From: Polycladidibacter stylochi
GTDB lineage: Bacteria > Pseudomonadota > Alphaproteobacteria > Rhizobiales > Stappiaceae
Direction of reading: 5' to 3'
DNA length: 64,000 bases
Assembly (NCBI RefSeq): GCF_001562055.1
Contig: NZ_LLWE01000005.1
Location: 124,001-188,000 of the forward strand
Position 1 is the stretch's first letter. Every line of letters starts with the position of its first letter. Below, piece after piece: positions 8,536 through 17,706 of this stretch. Made by a program: the position numbers and the translations under genes. The notes beneath the pieces were generated by a model. It ran no database searches. It was not told the DNA's origin and saw only the letters and a list, made by a program, of their open reading frames with translations.

Positions 8536-9039
8536 ATGAAAATGAAATCTCGCCTACTTACCGTTTTAAGTGCACTAGGCATTTGTGCCTGCCTAAGCCA
8601 AGCCGCAATGGCTGAATTTATCTATCGCGGCCTATTGGAAAATAACGGCGTTATCGATTTGCGGCAAAACCGCTTTAATTTTGCTGGCGGTGGATTGTCG
8701 TTCAACAAGCAAATGGCGCAAATTCTGGCTGCACCACAAAACTTCAATTGTGCTTTGGTGCTTGATACGACAAATCCTATTCCCAATGTCGGCAACCATT
8801 CGACTATAACGAACTTCCCCGGTTTTACGGCTACTTATGATGCCAACCCACCGGCGATACCTGCGGGACATGTGAGTGTTGTTGATGTTCCGCCCGTTGC
8901 AAACCCTGCACAACTGTTTGCCAACACAATTGCACAACTGGCGCACCAAAACCCCGATGCCTTTAACGAGCGATTTATCGTAGGCGCACATCAAACTGAT
9001 GAAGATTGCCATGAAAAGGCCAAGCAGCTAAACCAATAG
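8536..9039 (+). CDS. Secreted protein of unknown family, paralogue 2
   Basis: A 167-residue protein homologous to the preceding gene. The 26-residue signal peptide is almost the same (MKMKSRLLTVLSALG..., cleavage after AMA), while the mature part has diverged and carries small insertions. Conserved points are IYRG, GLSFN, the NCALVL cysteine, GFTATYDANPPAIPAGHVSV and the ending EDCHEKAKQLNQ with the second cysteine. The start follows GGAG at 8526-8529. Near-identity of leader and signal peptide beside divergence of the mature protein suggests a recent duplication with fast evolution of the exported part, or swapping of the mature segment. Function unknown. Confidence 0.75.
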   Translation: MKMKSRLLTVLSALGICACLSQAAMAEFIYRGLLENNGVIDLRQNRFNFAGGGLSFNKQMAQILAAPQNFNCALVLDTTNPIPNVGNHSTITNFPGFTATYDANPPAIPAGHVSVVDVPPVANPAQLFANTIAQLAHQNPDAFNERFIVGAHQTDEDCHEKAKQLNQ

Positions 9040-9203
9040 TTTTTACAGGTATTACGTTGTGAGCTAGCATCAGTGAGCACCTTATACATGGTAGGAGCGA
9101 GCTATTTTGCGCTTGCTCTTACCAATATAGTTTCAAAGAGTTGCCCGGTGATTTGTGAGAATTGCAGCTTGCCAAATGACAAGCATTGTTTCATTGAGTT
9201 GGC

Positions 9204-9848
9204 ATGACCCATTTTGCAGATAACTTATTTAGCATAGCTTTTCCTGATGATGTGGATATAGCCTTTGAACGCAAACTTAGCTGCCAGTGCACTGACGGGC
9301 TGATAGGTATAGACGAGGCTGGACGCGGCCCTTGGGCAGGCCCCGTTGTGGTGGCAGCGGCGAAGCTGGACTATGACAATATGCCGGAGGGGCTGAATGA
9401 TTCCAAAAAGCTGAGCGAAAAAAAGCGCGATGCTTTGTATGGGGAAATTCTTGAAAAAGCACAGGTGAGCGTTTGTGTGCAATCGCCCAGCACCATTGAC
9501 AGTTTAAACATTCGTGCGGCCACCTTACAGGGCATGAGCCGCTGTGCGCGGTTTTTAGCTGCTCCTGCCAGTCTGTATTTCATTGATGGTAAAGATGTGC
9601 CCCCTCACCTACCCGGTGAAGGCCAAGCGCTCATTAAAGGGGATGGTCGCTGTCTTGCTATTGCGGCAGCTTCGATTGTTGCCAAGGTCACAAGAGACCG
9701 GATCATGATGCGGCTTGATAAAGACTATCCGCAGTATGGCTTTGCCAAGCATAAGGGCTATGGCACCAAGGCGCACCGCGAGGCGCTTGAGCGCTTTGGC
9801 ATTAGCCCGCACCACCGGTTAAGCTTTAGGCCAATGAAAGATATGTGA
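9204..9848 (+). CDS. rnhB: Ribonuclease HII
   Basis: A 214-residue enzyme that cuts RNA in RNA-DNA hybrids and starts removal of single ribonucleotides from DNA. The catalytic signature GIDEAGRGPWAGPV (Asp and Glu ligands) is at about residues 36-49, LNDSKKLSEKKR follows, and the C-terminal part has KGDGRCLAIAAASIVAKVTRD and HKGYGTKAHREAL. Length is normal. In several relatives rnhB sits beside ccrM (recalled); here ccrM is about 19 kb downstream, so the local order differs. Confidence 0.95.
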   Translation: MTHFADNLFSIAFPDDVDIAFERKLSCQCTDGLIGIDEAGRGPWAGPVVVAAAKLDYDNMPEGLNDSKKLSEKKRDALYGEILEKAQVSVCVQSPSTIDSLNIRAATLQGMSRCARFLAAPASLYFIDGKDVPPHLPGEGQALIKGDGRCLAIAAASIVAKVTRDRIMMRLDKDYPQYGFAKHKGYGTKAHREALERFGISPHHRLSFRPMKDM

Positions 9849-10039
9849 GCGCTTGTGCGCTGCACAGTATGTTTGGTTATATTTGCGCCAATTTTCTATA
9901 ATCAGTATTAACCGGTTTTAAGAAGCCGGATAAACTTGATGGCATTTTAGTAATTTTCTTAGGTCGTAGGCGGGAAGTTTCGCTTAGCCTTTATCCAGTT
10001 TTCGCTTGCTCTTGAGTAATCCAAAAGACTGGAACTCTA

Positions 10040-10438
10040 ATGATCGGTTATTTACTGGTTGGCACCAACGACCTTAAAGCCTCGTCACATTTTTACGATC
10101 AACTGTTTGCTCCCATGTTCGGCAAAAGAGCTATGGAAGTAGAGAGATTTGTTGTTTGGCAATTTGGCAGCCATGACACCTTGTTTGGTGTGACGCCCCC
10201 CTATGATGACAAGCCAGCCAGTGTTGGCAATGGTACGATGATTTCGCTCCGTTTGGAAAGCCCTGAAGCGGTTGATAACCAGCATGCCTTGGCATTGAAA
10301 TTAGGAGCCACATGCTGCGGCGCACCTGGCCCGCGTAACGAAGTTTTTTATGGTGGCTATTTTCGAGACCTGGATGGCAATAAGCTGGTGTTCTACCACG
10401 TGAATGCCAAGGGCCGTGAGATGGGTGTGAAACTGTAA
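10040..10438 (+). CDS. VOC (glyoxalase/bleomycin-resistance fold) family protein
   Basis: A 132-residue single-domain protein with the vicinal oxygen chelate pattern: MIGYLLVGTNDLKASSHFYDQLF at the start, a GNGTMISLRLESPEAVDNQHALALKLGA middle, and FRDLDGNKLVFYHV near the end, where an aromatic/His pair replaces the more usual PDGN-E ending. Substrate cannot be told; many members are dioxygenases, isomerases or binding proteins. The unknown membrane-anchored gene starts 16 bases after its stop, so the two may be co-transcribed. Confidence 0.85.
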   Translation: MIGYLLVGTNDLKASSHFYDQLFAPMFGKRAMEVERFVVWQFGSHDTLFGVTPPYDDKPASVGNGTMISLRLESPEAVDNQHALALKLGATCCGAPGPRNEVFYGGYFRDLDGNKLVFYHVNAKGREMGVKL

Positions 10439-10453
10439 ACCTGGTGCTTTACA

Positions 10454-11170
10454 ATGACTGGCAGCCGTGATTTCAGCAAGCACTTATATCAGGTGGCAGA
10501 TATCGGGATTAAAGTTATCATAGCCGGTATTGCTGCTTACACTTCCTATAGTTTTCAACAAAAACAGCATGAGAATAAGCTGACTGAATTGCTGTCATCC
10601 ATGGTTTATTCGCAAGATCATGAGCGCGCGAAAACCGGTATTGACCTGGCTATTCACCATTATGAGGATGGGGCTATTCCTAAAAGCTTGCTGCTTAGTT
10701 ACGCCAATTACATTAACTCGCACCGTGAATTGAAAGATACAGCACTGTACACCAACTATAAAATGGAAACAGTTACGCAAGACGACAGGAAGTTTGCCAA
10801 GTCGTTAGCCGCGCTTGAACAGCTCTACCCAATGGCTTTTATTGTTTATAGTAGTGATGAATTTGAAGCAAACGACGAAAAAACACGCGAGTTGAGTAAT
10901 GCGCTGTTTAATTTTGGTATGGTCATGAATCGTAATAGTTTACAATACCCAACGCAAACCATAAATCAAATGACAGCTGATAACGAGATACGCTGTTTTT
11001 CACAAAAAGCATGTACCGTTGTCGGGAAAGAGCTGGTTAATTACCTTAGGCGCACGGGCTATAATTTCAGCCTAAAAGACCACAGCAAAAAAGCAAAAAG
11101 TGCCCATAACCAGAAGCGCCTGCACCCGCATATGGTTGAAGTGTGGATGGGGGCAAAGGACCAGATGTAA
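10454..11170 (+). CDS. Unknown protein with one N-terminal membrane segment
   Basis: I do not recognise this 238-residue protein. One hydrophobic segment lies at about residues 17-35 (IGIKVIIAGIAAYTSYSF), followed at once by a charged, probably helical region (QQKQHENKLTELL), so it looks anchored in the inner membrane with the bulk on one side. The middle resembles a helical repeat (HERAKTGIDLAIHHYEDGAIPKSLLLSYANYI), and two cysteines occur close together near the end (CFSQKAC). No catalytic motif is visible. It follows the VOC gene by 16 bases and ends before a bidirectional terminator. It is a real gene judging by length and codon use. Confidence 0.65.
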   Translation: MTGSRDFSKHLYQVADIGIKVIIAGIAAYTSYSFQQKQHENKLTELLSSMVYSQDHERAKTGIDLAIHHYEDGAIPKSLLLSYANYINSHRELKDTALYTNYKMETVTQDDRKFAKSLAALEQLYPMAFIVYSSDEFEANDEKTRELSNALFNFGMVMNRNSLQYPTQTINQMTADNEIRCFSQKACTVVGKELVNYLRRTGYNFSLKDHSKKAKSAHNQKRLHPHMVEVWMGAKDQM

Positions 11171-11215
11171 AGTTATGCTCTTGTAAGAGGGGCCGGTTTA
11201 TGGCGAGAAAACAAG

Positions 11216-11241
11216 AAAAGCCCCAGCAGGCCGGGGCTTTT
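11216..11241. terminator. Bidirectional terminator between the unknown protein and the ATP synthase operon
   Basis: AAAAGCCCC at 11216-11224 pairs with GGGGCTTTT at 11233-11241, so both strands end in a T run. It ends the atp transcript on the minus strand and the VOC/unknown transcript on the plus strand. Confidence 0.92.
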
Positions 11242-11270
11242 AAACACTATAGGTTATCTGCAAGCAGCTT

Positions 11271-11756
11271 TTAATTTAGCTGTGCTTTAACCTGCTTGAT
11301 GCTTGCATCAAGTAGTTTGCTGCTGGCTGCCGGGTCTTGCAGGCTTTCTGCAACAACCAACTCAGCCGCTTTGGCCGCAACTTCAGCGGCGTGGGCGGTG
11401 ACTTCGGCCACTGCATTAGCTTCGGCCTGTGCAATTTTCGATTCCGCATTTGCCGTACGGCGCGCAATCATTTCTGCCAGTGCCTCTTTCGCCTCAACAG
11501 ACAAACGCTCGGCTTCAACCTTGGCATCGGCAACAATTTGCTCAGCTTCGGCTTCGGCTTCAGTGCGCTTGCGCTGATATTCGGCCAACAGTGTTTGTGC
11601 TTCTTCACGCAGCTTGCGGGCACCTTCAAGCTCTTGCTTGATGTTTTCCGCCTGTGCGTCGAGCGACGCTCCCATTTTGGAAGGTACTTTCATGTACCAC
11701 AGCAGCGCAAGAAACAGGATGAGGCTGACAAATGCCCATGTTGTTGCATCAAACAT
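11271..11756 (-). CDS. atpF: F0F1 ATP synthase subunit b
   Basis: A 161-residue peripheral-stalk subunit. It has one N-terminal membrane segment (WAFVSLILFLALLWYM) and then a long helix rich in Ala, Glu, Lys and Arg that forms the dimeric stalk linking the F0 sector to F1. It is the last gene of the atpI-atpB-atpE-atpF'-atpF operon, ten bases after the b' gene, and is followed by the 11216-11241 terminator. The genes for F1 (atpHAGDC) are not in the window, as is usual in Alphaproteobacteria. Confidence 0.94.
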   Translation of the reverse strand: MFDATTWAFVSLILFLALLWYMKVPSKMGASLDAQAENIKQELEGARKLREEAQTLLAEYQRKRTEAEAEAEQIVADAKVEAERLSVEAKEALAEMIARRTANAESKIAQAEANAVAEVTAHAAEVAAKAAELVVAESLQDPAASSKLLDASIKQVKAQLN

Positions 11757-11766
11757 CGCTCACCCC

Positions 11767-12324
11767 TTATTTCAGTGCAGCATCAACGGCCTTGGAAACA
11801 ACAGCTTTCGCTGGTGTTCTGCCACCGATGAGAGCCTTGACAAGCTCGCCAGTTGTATCAGCAGCAATTTCGCCGACCTGATCCATACTTTCGCGCTTGA
11901 TTTTCTCAATGCGCTCTTCTGCCATGCTCAGCTTCGCGGTCAGTTCTTCCTCTGCCTTATTACGGGCAACTTCAGATTCCGACTTTGCTTTATCGCGGGC
12001 ATCAGAGGCTAACTTACCAGCATGACGACGGGCATCGGCCAGCGCCTGCTCGTAGGACGCAATGGCGGCATCGGTTTCCTGCTTCAAGCGGGAAGCTTCT
12101 GCCATATCCCCTGCAATGCGGTCGCGGCGGTCTTCAAGAATACCACCGATACGCGGTAGAACTACCTTGGCCATCAGGAAGTAGAAGAAGCCAAAAGTAA
12201 TTGCCAGCCATAACAGCTGTGAGGGAAAAGTTGCGCCGTCAAATGGAGGAAAGTTCGCTTCGGCACCACCGCCATGCGCTACTGTCCCCGTTGATAGCTG
12301 TTCGCCATGTGTATTTGACATCAC
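11767..12324 (-). CDS. atpG: F0F1 ATP synthase subunit b'
   Basis: A 185-residue second b-type stalk subunit; the symbol atpF2 or atpX is also used. A 35-residue N-terminal extension precedes the membrane segment (SQLLWLAITFGFFYFLMAKVVLPRIGGILEDRRDRI), which carries the motif typical of b' proteins. The remainder is a charged Ala-rich coiled coil. Having two different b subunits is the rule in alphaproteobacteria and cyanobacteria. It follows atpE after 110 bases that contain a stable hairpin (12367-12399). Confidence 0.93.
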   Translation of the reverse strand: MMSNTHGEQLSTGTVAHGGGAEANFPPFDGATFPSQLLWLAITFGFFYFLMAKVVLPRIGGILEDRRDRIAGDMAEASRLKQETDAAIASYEQALADARRHAGKLASDARDKAKSESEVARNKAEEELTAKLSMAEERIEKIKRESMDQVGEIAADTTGELVKALIGGRTPAKAVVSKAVDAALK

Positions 12325-12366
12325 CTTCTCCGTGAAAGCTCTGTGGACCTTTTACTCTTACGAAAG

Positions 12367-12399
12367 CGGCGGCGCACCTAATAGATGAGGGCACCGCCG
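12367..12399 (-). promoter_or_regulatory. Intercistronic hairpin downstream of atpE
   Basis: On the minus strand CGGCGGTGC pairs with GCGCCGCCG (nine pairs, one G-U) around a 15-base loop. It lies 36 bases after the atpE stop and before the b' gene. No T run follows, so it is more likely to protect the 3' end of an atpE message or attenuate partly than to stop transcription fully. Subunit c is needed in about ten-fold excess over b and b'. Confidence 0.5.
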
Positions 12400-12434
12400 A
12401 CAGTCGAATAGTGTCCCAGTTTCTACCCTAGTGC

Positions 12435-12662
12435 TTAAACAGCGAAGAGGAGAAGAAGAGCAACCAGGAGTGAGAAGATGCCCAGAGCTTCTGTAACAGC
12501 GAAGCCGAGGATAAGACGACCGAACTGACCATCAGCTGCGGATGGGTTGCGCAATGCGCCGGTGAGGAAGTCACCAAAAATACGGCCAAGACCGAGAGCA
12601 GCACCACCCATACCCAAACAGGCAAGACCGGCACCAATGAACTTTGCAGCTTCTGCTTCCAT
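12435..12662 (-). CDS. atpE: F0F1 ATP synthase subunit c
   Basis: A 75-residue proteolipid forming the rotor ring. It is two transmembrane hairpin helices: [24 protein letters not shown], the polar loop RNPSA, and [24 protein letters not shown], whose TEALG glutamate is the proton-binding site. An overlapping frame (12428-12667) also stays open but has no family character. Length and sequence match alphaproteobacterial c subunits. Confidence 0.97.
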   Translation of the reverse strand: MEAEAAKFIGAGLACLGMGGAALGLGRIFGDFLTGALRNPSAADGQFGRLILGFAVTEALGIFSLLVALLLLFAV

Positions 12663-12743
12663 GACAAGTGCTCCTAAACTAGCAAATATCGTCGTTGTTG
12701 ATGGGTCTTTATGACCCGGATACTACAATTTCTCGAATGACCC

Positions 12744-13514
12744 TTAGTGGCTCGGATGGAGCGCATCTGCAAGGTACATGCAGGTGAGAACTGTAAATAC
12801 GTAAGCCTGAAGGAAGGCAACCAGAAACTCCAGTGCAGTTAAAGCAACTGTAAGCGCCAGCGGCATAATGGCTGCGCCGATACCCAGTGCACTTGCACTG
12901 GCGGTGAGCATAACCACAAAGCCTGCGAAAACCTTCAGAGTGATGTGACCGGCCAGCATGTTTGCGAACAAACGAACGGACAAGCTGACTGGACGAGAAA
13001 GGAACGAGATTACTTCAATTGCCGAGACAAGAGGGATCACGCCAGCTGGTACACCGCTTGGCACGAATAGCTTCAAGAAGCCAAACCCGTGTTTGAAGAA
13101 CCCGTAGACTGTCACTGTACCAATGACAAGCATGGCAAGTGCAAACGTGACAATAATCTGACTGGTTACTGTATAGAAGTAAGGAACCAGACCTAGAAGA
13201 TTGGCCACGAAGACGAACATAAACAGAGAGAATACCAACGGGAAGAAGCGCATGCCATCGTTACCCGCTGCACCGCGCAGCGTTGAGGCAACAAACTCGT
13301 AGCTCATTTCAGCCAAGAGCTGCATACGGCTCGGGACAAGGCCCCGGCGGTTGGTTGATAAAAGCAAGAAGAGCGCGGCGACCGCTACCGTAACCACCAT
13401 GAACAAAGCGGCATTGGTAAAAGAAAAATCGATGCCAGCAATATTCAGGCTGATGATATCATTAATGTGGAACTGGTGGATCGGATCGATCGCTTTTTCT
13501 GGATTTCCTGCCAC
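12744..13514 (-). CDS. atpB: F0F1 ATP synthase subunit a
   Basis: A 256-residue multi-pass membrane subunit that forms the proton half-channels against the c ring. The conserved [12 protein letters not shown] motif near residues 180-191 contains the essential Arg, and the C-terminus has [24 protein letters not shown]. The start HQFHINDII is typical. It sits between atpI and atpE. Confidence 0.96.
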   Translation of the reverse strand: MAGNPEKAIDPIHQFHINDIISLNIAGIDFSFTNAALFMVVTVAVAALFLLLSTNRRGLVPSRMQLLAEMSYEFVASTLRGAAGNDGMRFFPLVFSLFMFVFVANLLGLVPYFYTVTSQIIVTFALAMLVIGTVTVYGFFKHGFGFLKLFVPSGVPAGVIPLVSAIEVISFLSRPVSLSVRLFANMLAGHITLKVFAGFVVMLTASASALGIGAAIMPLALTVALTALEFLVAFLQAYVFTVLTCMYLADALHPSH

Positions 13515-13565
13515 AGGTCATACCCCTGAAATGCCATTGATGTTGCGCCCAATGCACAACCCAAA

Positions 13566-13943
13566 TTAGTTATCGCGCCGATCGAAATCATTCAATCTGC
13601 GTTCTGGCTGGGCAACTTTGCCCGCATCACGCAGCACATTCAAGATTCCGGCGGCAAATCCAAGCAACAAGAAGACAATGAGCCCCCACGGCTTAGTACC
13701 AAGCCAACTGTCAATCGCCCAGCCCAGGGCAGCACCCACAAGCACACCTGCCACAAACTCAGAAGAAATCTTCCAGGCCTGTGCCAGTCCCGCACCTGCG
13801 CTCGTACCAGCTTTTTCCTCCGTAGACTTTTCAGTCTTAAGATGCTGGTCCAGTTTGGCGCCGAGGCTATCGAGCCGCTTTGACAGTTCAACTTCCTGGT
13901 CCGGTTGGCCCTGTTTTAATTGCCTTTTGTCGTTAGACGACAT
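13566..13943 (-). CDS. atpI: ATP synthase protein I
   Basis: A 125-residue AtpI with a charged cytosolic N-terminus (about 60 residues) and two membrane segments (FVAGVLVGAALGWAIDSWLG and GLIVFLLLGFAAGILNVLR). AtpI assists assembly of the c ring and is first in F0 operons. The ATG at 13943 is chosen over an earlier in-frame codon at 13991 because AGAAGG lies eight bases upstream. A promoter for the operon should lie between here and the end of smc (14140), but no clear -35/-10 pair stood out. Confidence 0.92.
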   Translation of the reverse strand: MSSNDKRQLKQGQPDQEVELSKRLDSLGAKLDQHLKTEKSTEEKAGTSAGAGLAQAWKISSEFVAGVLVGAALGWAIDSWLGTKPWGLIVFLLLGFAAGILNVLRDAGKVAQPERRLNDFDRRDN

Positions 13944-14139
13944 GTTGTCACCTTCTAAACTTAGGCAACGCCCGACAGAGCGCCGTACCATTTCAAAGTC
14001 GAGCGCAACATACTGGTAGCTTATTACGCTGTCAAGGTTAGAGCATTTATACGTAAGTAATTGAATTATAAGTATTAATCGAAATTTCCAACAGACTTAA
14101 TCCATATGTCTGAGACTATACACATTTTTCTAGGTGAAA

Positions 14140-17100
14140 TTACGAGGTTTCTAGGAACTGTTCTGCTGTCTGTAGATCCACGGAAACAAGCTGTGAAACC
14201 CCTCGCTCAGCCATTGTAACACCAAAGAGGCGATTCATACGCGCCATAGTTATGGGGTTATGGGTAATAACCGTAAAGCGGGTGTGGGTATTTGCGGCCA
14301 TTTCTTCCAAAAGAGCGCAGTATCTCTCAACATTTGCATCATCTAACGGCGCGTCAACCTCATCCAAGACACAGATGGGTGCAGGGTTGGTCAGGAACAC
14401 GGCAAAGATGAGTGCCATAGCCGTTAACGCTTGTTCGCCCCCTGATAACAAGGTCATGGTTTGCGGTTTTTTACCCGGTGGCCTTGCAAAAATTTCCAGC
14501 CCCGCGTCTAGCGGGTCCTCTGAATCCACAAGTTTTAATTCTGCCGTCCCACCGCCAAAAAGATGGGTAAAGAGTCTTTGAAAGTGTGCATCAACGCTGT
14601 TGAAAGAATTTAATAAGCGCTCACGGGCCTCTTTATTGAGATTCGCGATTCCCACTCGCAGCTTTTTTATTGCCTCGATAAGGTCGTCACGCTCTCCTGT
14701 CAGGGTTTCCAGTTGTAAATTGACCTCGGCCATTTCTGTTTCAGCACGCAAATTTACTCCACCCAACCGCTCGCGCTCGTTTTTATATCGTTCCAAGCGC
14801 TTCTCGATACCTGTTACATCAGGTAGTGGCGCACCTTCTTTCAACCCCGCTAACTGGAACAACTGGCCAACACCAACCTCAAGCGTTTCTGTGATGCGCT
14901 CTTCCGTCTCGACGCGGCGTTGACGGGCGGCGGTCAATCGTTCTTCGGCGCGAATTTTTCGCTCGCGGGCACCAGATAAACCTTCCAGCGCCTCTTTTGC
15001 CTTGCGGTCGGCCTCGTGCTGGCGACGCTCGCCTTCACTCAGCGCGGTTTCTGCCAAGCGTTTTTTTTCTTCCGCCTCAGCCACGGCCGATAATAGTGAA
15101 TGGCGCTTTAATTCAATTTCTTCCGGTGCCTCAAGAAGCATTTCGCGTTCTTCTTGCGCTTCTTGTATACGAACCTCAATGGTTTTGACCTGCTTACCGG
15201 CGTTTTGCGTACGTTGCAGCCAGCTTTGGCGCTCTGTTTTTATGGCCTGCTGACGGCGCTGGCGCATGTGCGCTTCATTTTGCAAGTTATCCACCTGCAA
15301 TCTGGCTGCTGACGCATTTGCTCTGGCAAGAGCTAGTTCTTGTGCAGTTTGTGCAAGAGTTGCCTCCAACTCCTCGGTTGGCGGTAACTCCTCCAAGGCC
15401 ATATGCAGCTCTTCCAGGTGCTCTTCAGCCTCTGTGCGATCTTCGCCAGCACGTCTTACCTGCTCTTCAAGTGTATTCTTTTTCACAGATAATGCCGTTA
15501 AGGCACGCTCTGTTGCTGCCAGCTCTTCTTGCAACTGAACAATTCGCCCTTGGTGCAAGCGCAGCTTTTGCCGTGCAGCCTGCTCATTTTCCTGTGCGGT
15601 TTGGCAGGCCGTTACGGCTGCCTCGTGGTGCTCGCTTGCCACTTCCAATGTGGTTTCGAGCGCTTCATAGCTGGCCTCAAGCTCGGCCAAACGGTTGCGT
15701 TGTGCCAAGCGCTGTGCAGCTGCGGTTGGCGCATCGGCCTTTATATGCAGTCCATCCCATCGCCACATCTGGCCATCTTTGGCAACGAGACGCTGGCCTG
15801 CGGCCAAACTTGTGGCCAAGACCGCACCTTGATCGCTTTCGACCAAACCGATTTGCGCCAAGCGGCGGGCCATTTGCGGTGGGGCTTTAACGAACTGGCT
15901 AAGAGCCGTTGCCTTTGCAGGTAAAGGCGCGTCCTTACCTGCTGGAAAAATAACCTGATGAGCTGGCCAGCTTACCGGCGCTTCGACATCGGGAGAGGCT
16001 TCCAGATCATCACCCAACACAGCGCCGAGAGCAGTTTCCAACCCGGCTTCAACACTCATATCATCCAGTATAGGACGATAGGCACCATTTGAACTGTGAC
16101 TTAGTATTTTCCGAAGGGTATCGGCTTCGGTTTGCGCTTGTGACAATGCGGCCTTGGCGACCTGCACCGGTTCGCGGGCTTCTTCTTGAGTTTGGCGGGC
16201 CTCAGCAACCGCTGTTTCGTGGGTGAGAACTTCCTCTTCCAGATAGGCCAGCTCTTCTTGCGCCATCTCCAACTCTTCGCGCTTGGCACTGGGGCCATGC
16301 GCTCGCTCGATTTCATCAACAATAGCAGCGAGTGTGCCGCTCAGGGCCTTTTCTTGATCATTGTAGCGTGTGATACGCTCGCGCTGCTGACCGACTTGCT
16401 GCATGAGCTGTTGGCGTTTGGCGACCATTTGCGCATTTTGTCGATTGAGATCGTTTTGCTTGGCCTCCGCCAACTCCACTTGCTGGCTGGCATCCAAAAG
16501 GCTTTGAGATGCCGCTTGCTCTTGTTCACCCATTGATGCTTGTTGCGCTTCAAGCTCTGCCTGCTCTTGTTCCAATGCCTCCAGATAATCGCTATTTTCT
16601 TCAAGGAGTGTCTGCTCGCGCTCCATATCGTCTTGCAATTGTTGCAAACGACGGGCGATATCGGCCAAACGCTCGCGCACGCGGCGGTCTTCGGCATCTA
16701 ACTCGTTGCGCGCGATGACCAAATGCTGAAGGGCAGCACCTGCTGAAGCTGCTTCATCACGCAGTTTGGGCAATTCGTGGGCCATAATCGCCTGCTCTTT
16801 AGCAGTTACGGCCTGCAAACCACTGACATTATTCAGCGCTGCTTCGGCTTCGGCGAATAGCTTGCGGGCTTCATCTAATGAGCTATTGGTCTCACTCCAA
16901 CGCAAATATAAAAGCGTGGCTTCTGTTTGGCGGATGTCAGAGGATAAGTTGCGATAGCGGGTGGCTTGACGGGCCTGTCGCTTGAGACCTTCGAGCTGGC
17001 CATCCAACTGGACCAGCACATCTTCCAGTCGCTCCAGATTGCTCTCGGCAGCGCGTAGGCGAATTTCAGCCTCATTACGTCGACTATGCAGGCCGGAAAT

Positions 17101-17607
17101 ACCCGCAGCTTCCTCAAGGATTTTACGCCGGGCGGTAGGTTTGGCCGCAATCAACTCGCCAATTTGCCCTTGCCGTACCATTGAGGGCGAGCGTGCCCCT
17201 GTCGAGGCATCGGCAAAAAGCAACTGCACATCACGGGCGCGAACATCTTTACCGTTGATTTTGTAGGCGGAACCGGCCTCGCGCTCAATACGACGGGAAA
17301 TCTCTATCTGGTCGCTATCGTTATAACCGGTGGGGGCATCGCGCTCTTCGTTATCGAGAAAAACAGTGACTTCAGCCGAATTGCGTGCCGGTCGATTGAG
17401 AGAGCCGGAGAAAATGACATCATCCATCCCTGAAGCACGCATGTTTTTATAGGAGTTCTCTCCCATCACCCAGCGCAGGGCTTCGACAAGATTGGATTTA
17501 CCACAACCATTTGGACCGACCACGCCGGTCAGTCCATCGTCCATCACAAATTCCATAGGTTCAACAAAAGACTTGAACCCAACAACTCTCAAGCGCTGAA
17601 ACTTCAT
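14140..17607 (-). CDS. smc: Chromosome segregation protein SMC
   Basis: An 1155-residue SMC ATPase that compacts and helps to separate chromosomes with ScpA and ScpB. The N-terminal head has the Walker A loop GPNGCGKSNLVEALRWVMGE; two long coiled coils flank a hinge at about residues 500-650; the C-terminal head has LLSGGEQALTAMAL (signature) and the Walker B PICVLDEVDAPLDDANVERY. Length is normal. The ATG at 17607 is chosen because GGAGG lies seven bases upstream; a TTG two codons earlier is the other choice. The order smc - dsbA - DUF721 - mutY is one I recall from relatives. Confidence 0.97.
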   Translation of the reverse strand: MKFQRLRVVGFKSFVEPMEFVMDDGLTGVVGPNGCGKSNLVEALRWVMGENSYKNMRASGMDDVIFSGSLNRPARNSAEVTVFLDNEERDAPTGYNDSDQIEISRRIEREAGSAYKINGKDVRARDVQLLFADASTGARSPSMVRQGQIGELIAAKPTARRKILEEAAGISGLHSRRNEAEIRLRAAESNLERLEDVLVQLDGQLEGLKRQARQATRYRNLSSDIRQTEATLLYLRWSETNSSLDEARKLFAEAEAALNNVSGLQAVTAKEQAIMAHELPKLRDEAASAGAALQHLVIARNELDAEDRRVRERLADIARRLQQLQDDMEREQTLLEENSDYLEALEQEQAELEAQQASMGEQEQAASQSLLDASQQVELAEAKQNDLNRQNAQMVAKRQQLMQQVGQQRERITRYNDQEKALSGTLAAIVDEIERAHGPSAKREELEMAQEELAYLEEEVLTHETAVAEARQTQEEAREPVQVAKAALSQAQTEADTLRKILSHSSNGAYRPILDDMSVEAGLETALGAVLGDDLEASPDVEAPVSWPAHQVIFPAGKDAPLPAKATALSQFVKAPPQMARRLAQIGLVESDQGAVLATSLAAGQRLVAKDGQMWRWDGLHIKADAPTAAAQRLAQRNRLAELEASYEALETTLEVASEHHEAAVTACQTAQENEQAARQKLRLHQGRIVQLQEELAATERALTALSVKKNTLEEQVRRAGEDRTEAEEHLEELHMALEELPPTEELEATLAQTAQELALARANASAARLQVDNLQNEAHMRQRRQQAIKTERQSWLQRTQNAGKQVKTIEVRIQEAQEEREMLLEAPEEIELKRHSLLSAVAEAEEKKRLAETALSEGERRQHEADRKAKEALEGLSGARERKIRAEERLTAARQRRVETEERITETLEVGVGQLFQLAGLKEGAPLPDVTGIEKRLERYKNERERLGGVNLRAETEMAEVNLQLETLTGERDDLIEAIKKLRVGIANLNKEARERLLNSFNSVDAHFQRLFTHLFGGGTAELKLVDSEDPLDAGLEIFARPPGKKPQTMTLLSGGEQALTAMALIFAVFLTNPAPICVLDEVDAPLDDANVERYCALLEEMAANTHTRFTVITHNPITMARMNRLFGVTMAERGVSQLVSVDLQTAEQFLETS

Positions 17608-17706
17608 TGGCAAGCCTCCAGCGCCTGATTTGATAGCCTATATTTTTTCAGCATTTGGCAATAAGCGTGTATTGACCCAAACAGCTGTTGCTGTGGGCCC
17701 CAAGAA

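Noticed and set aside
12428-12667. Open frame overlapping atpE in another frame
   Set aside because: The atpE frame has full family identity with the catalytic Glu; the other is a shadow.
15318-15890. Long open frame antisense to smc
   Set aside because: It results from the biased codons of smc; composition (Leu/Pro/Arg/His rich) is not protein-like and no ribosome site is seen.
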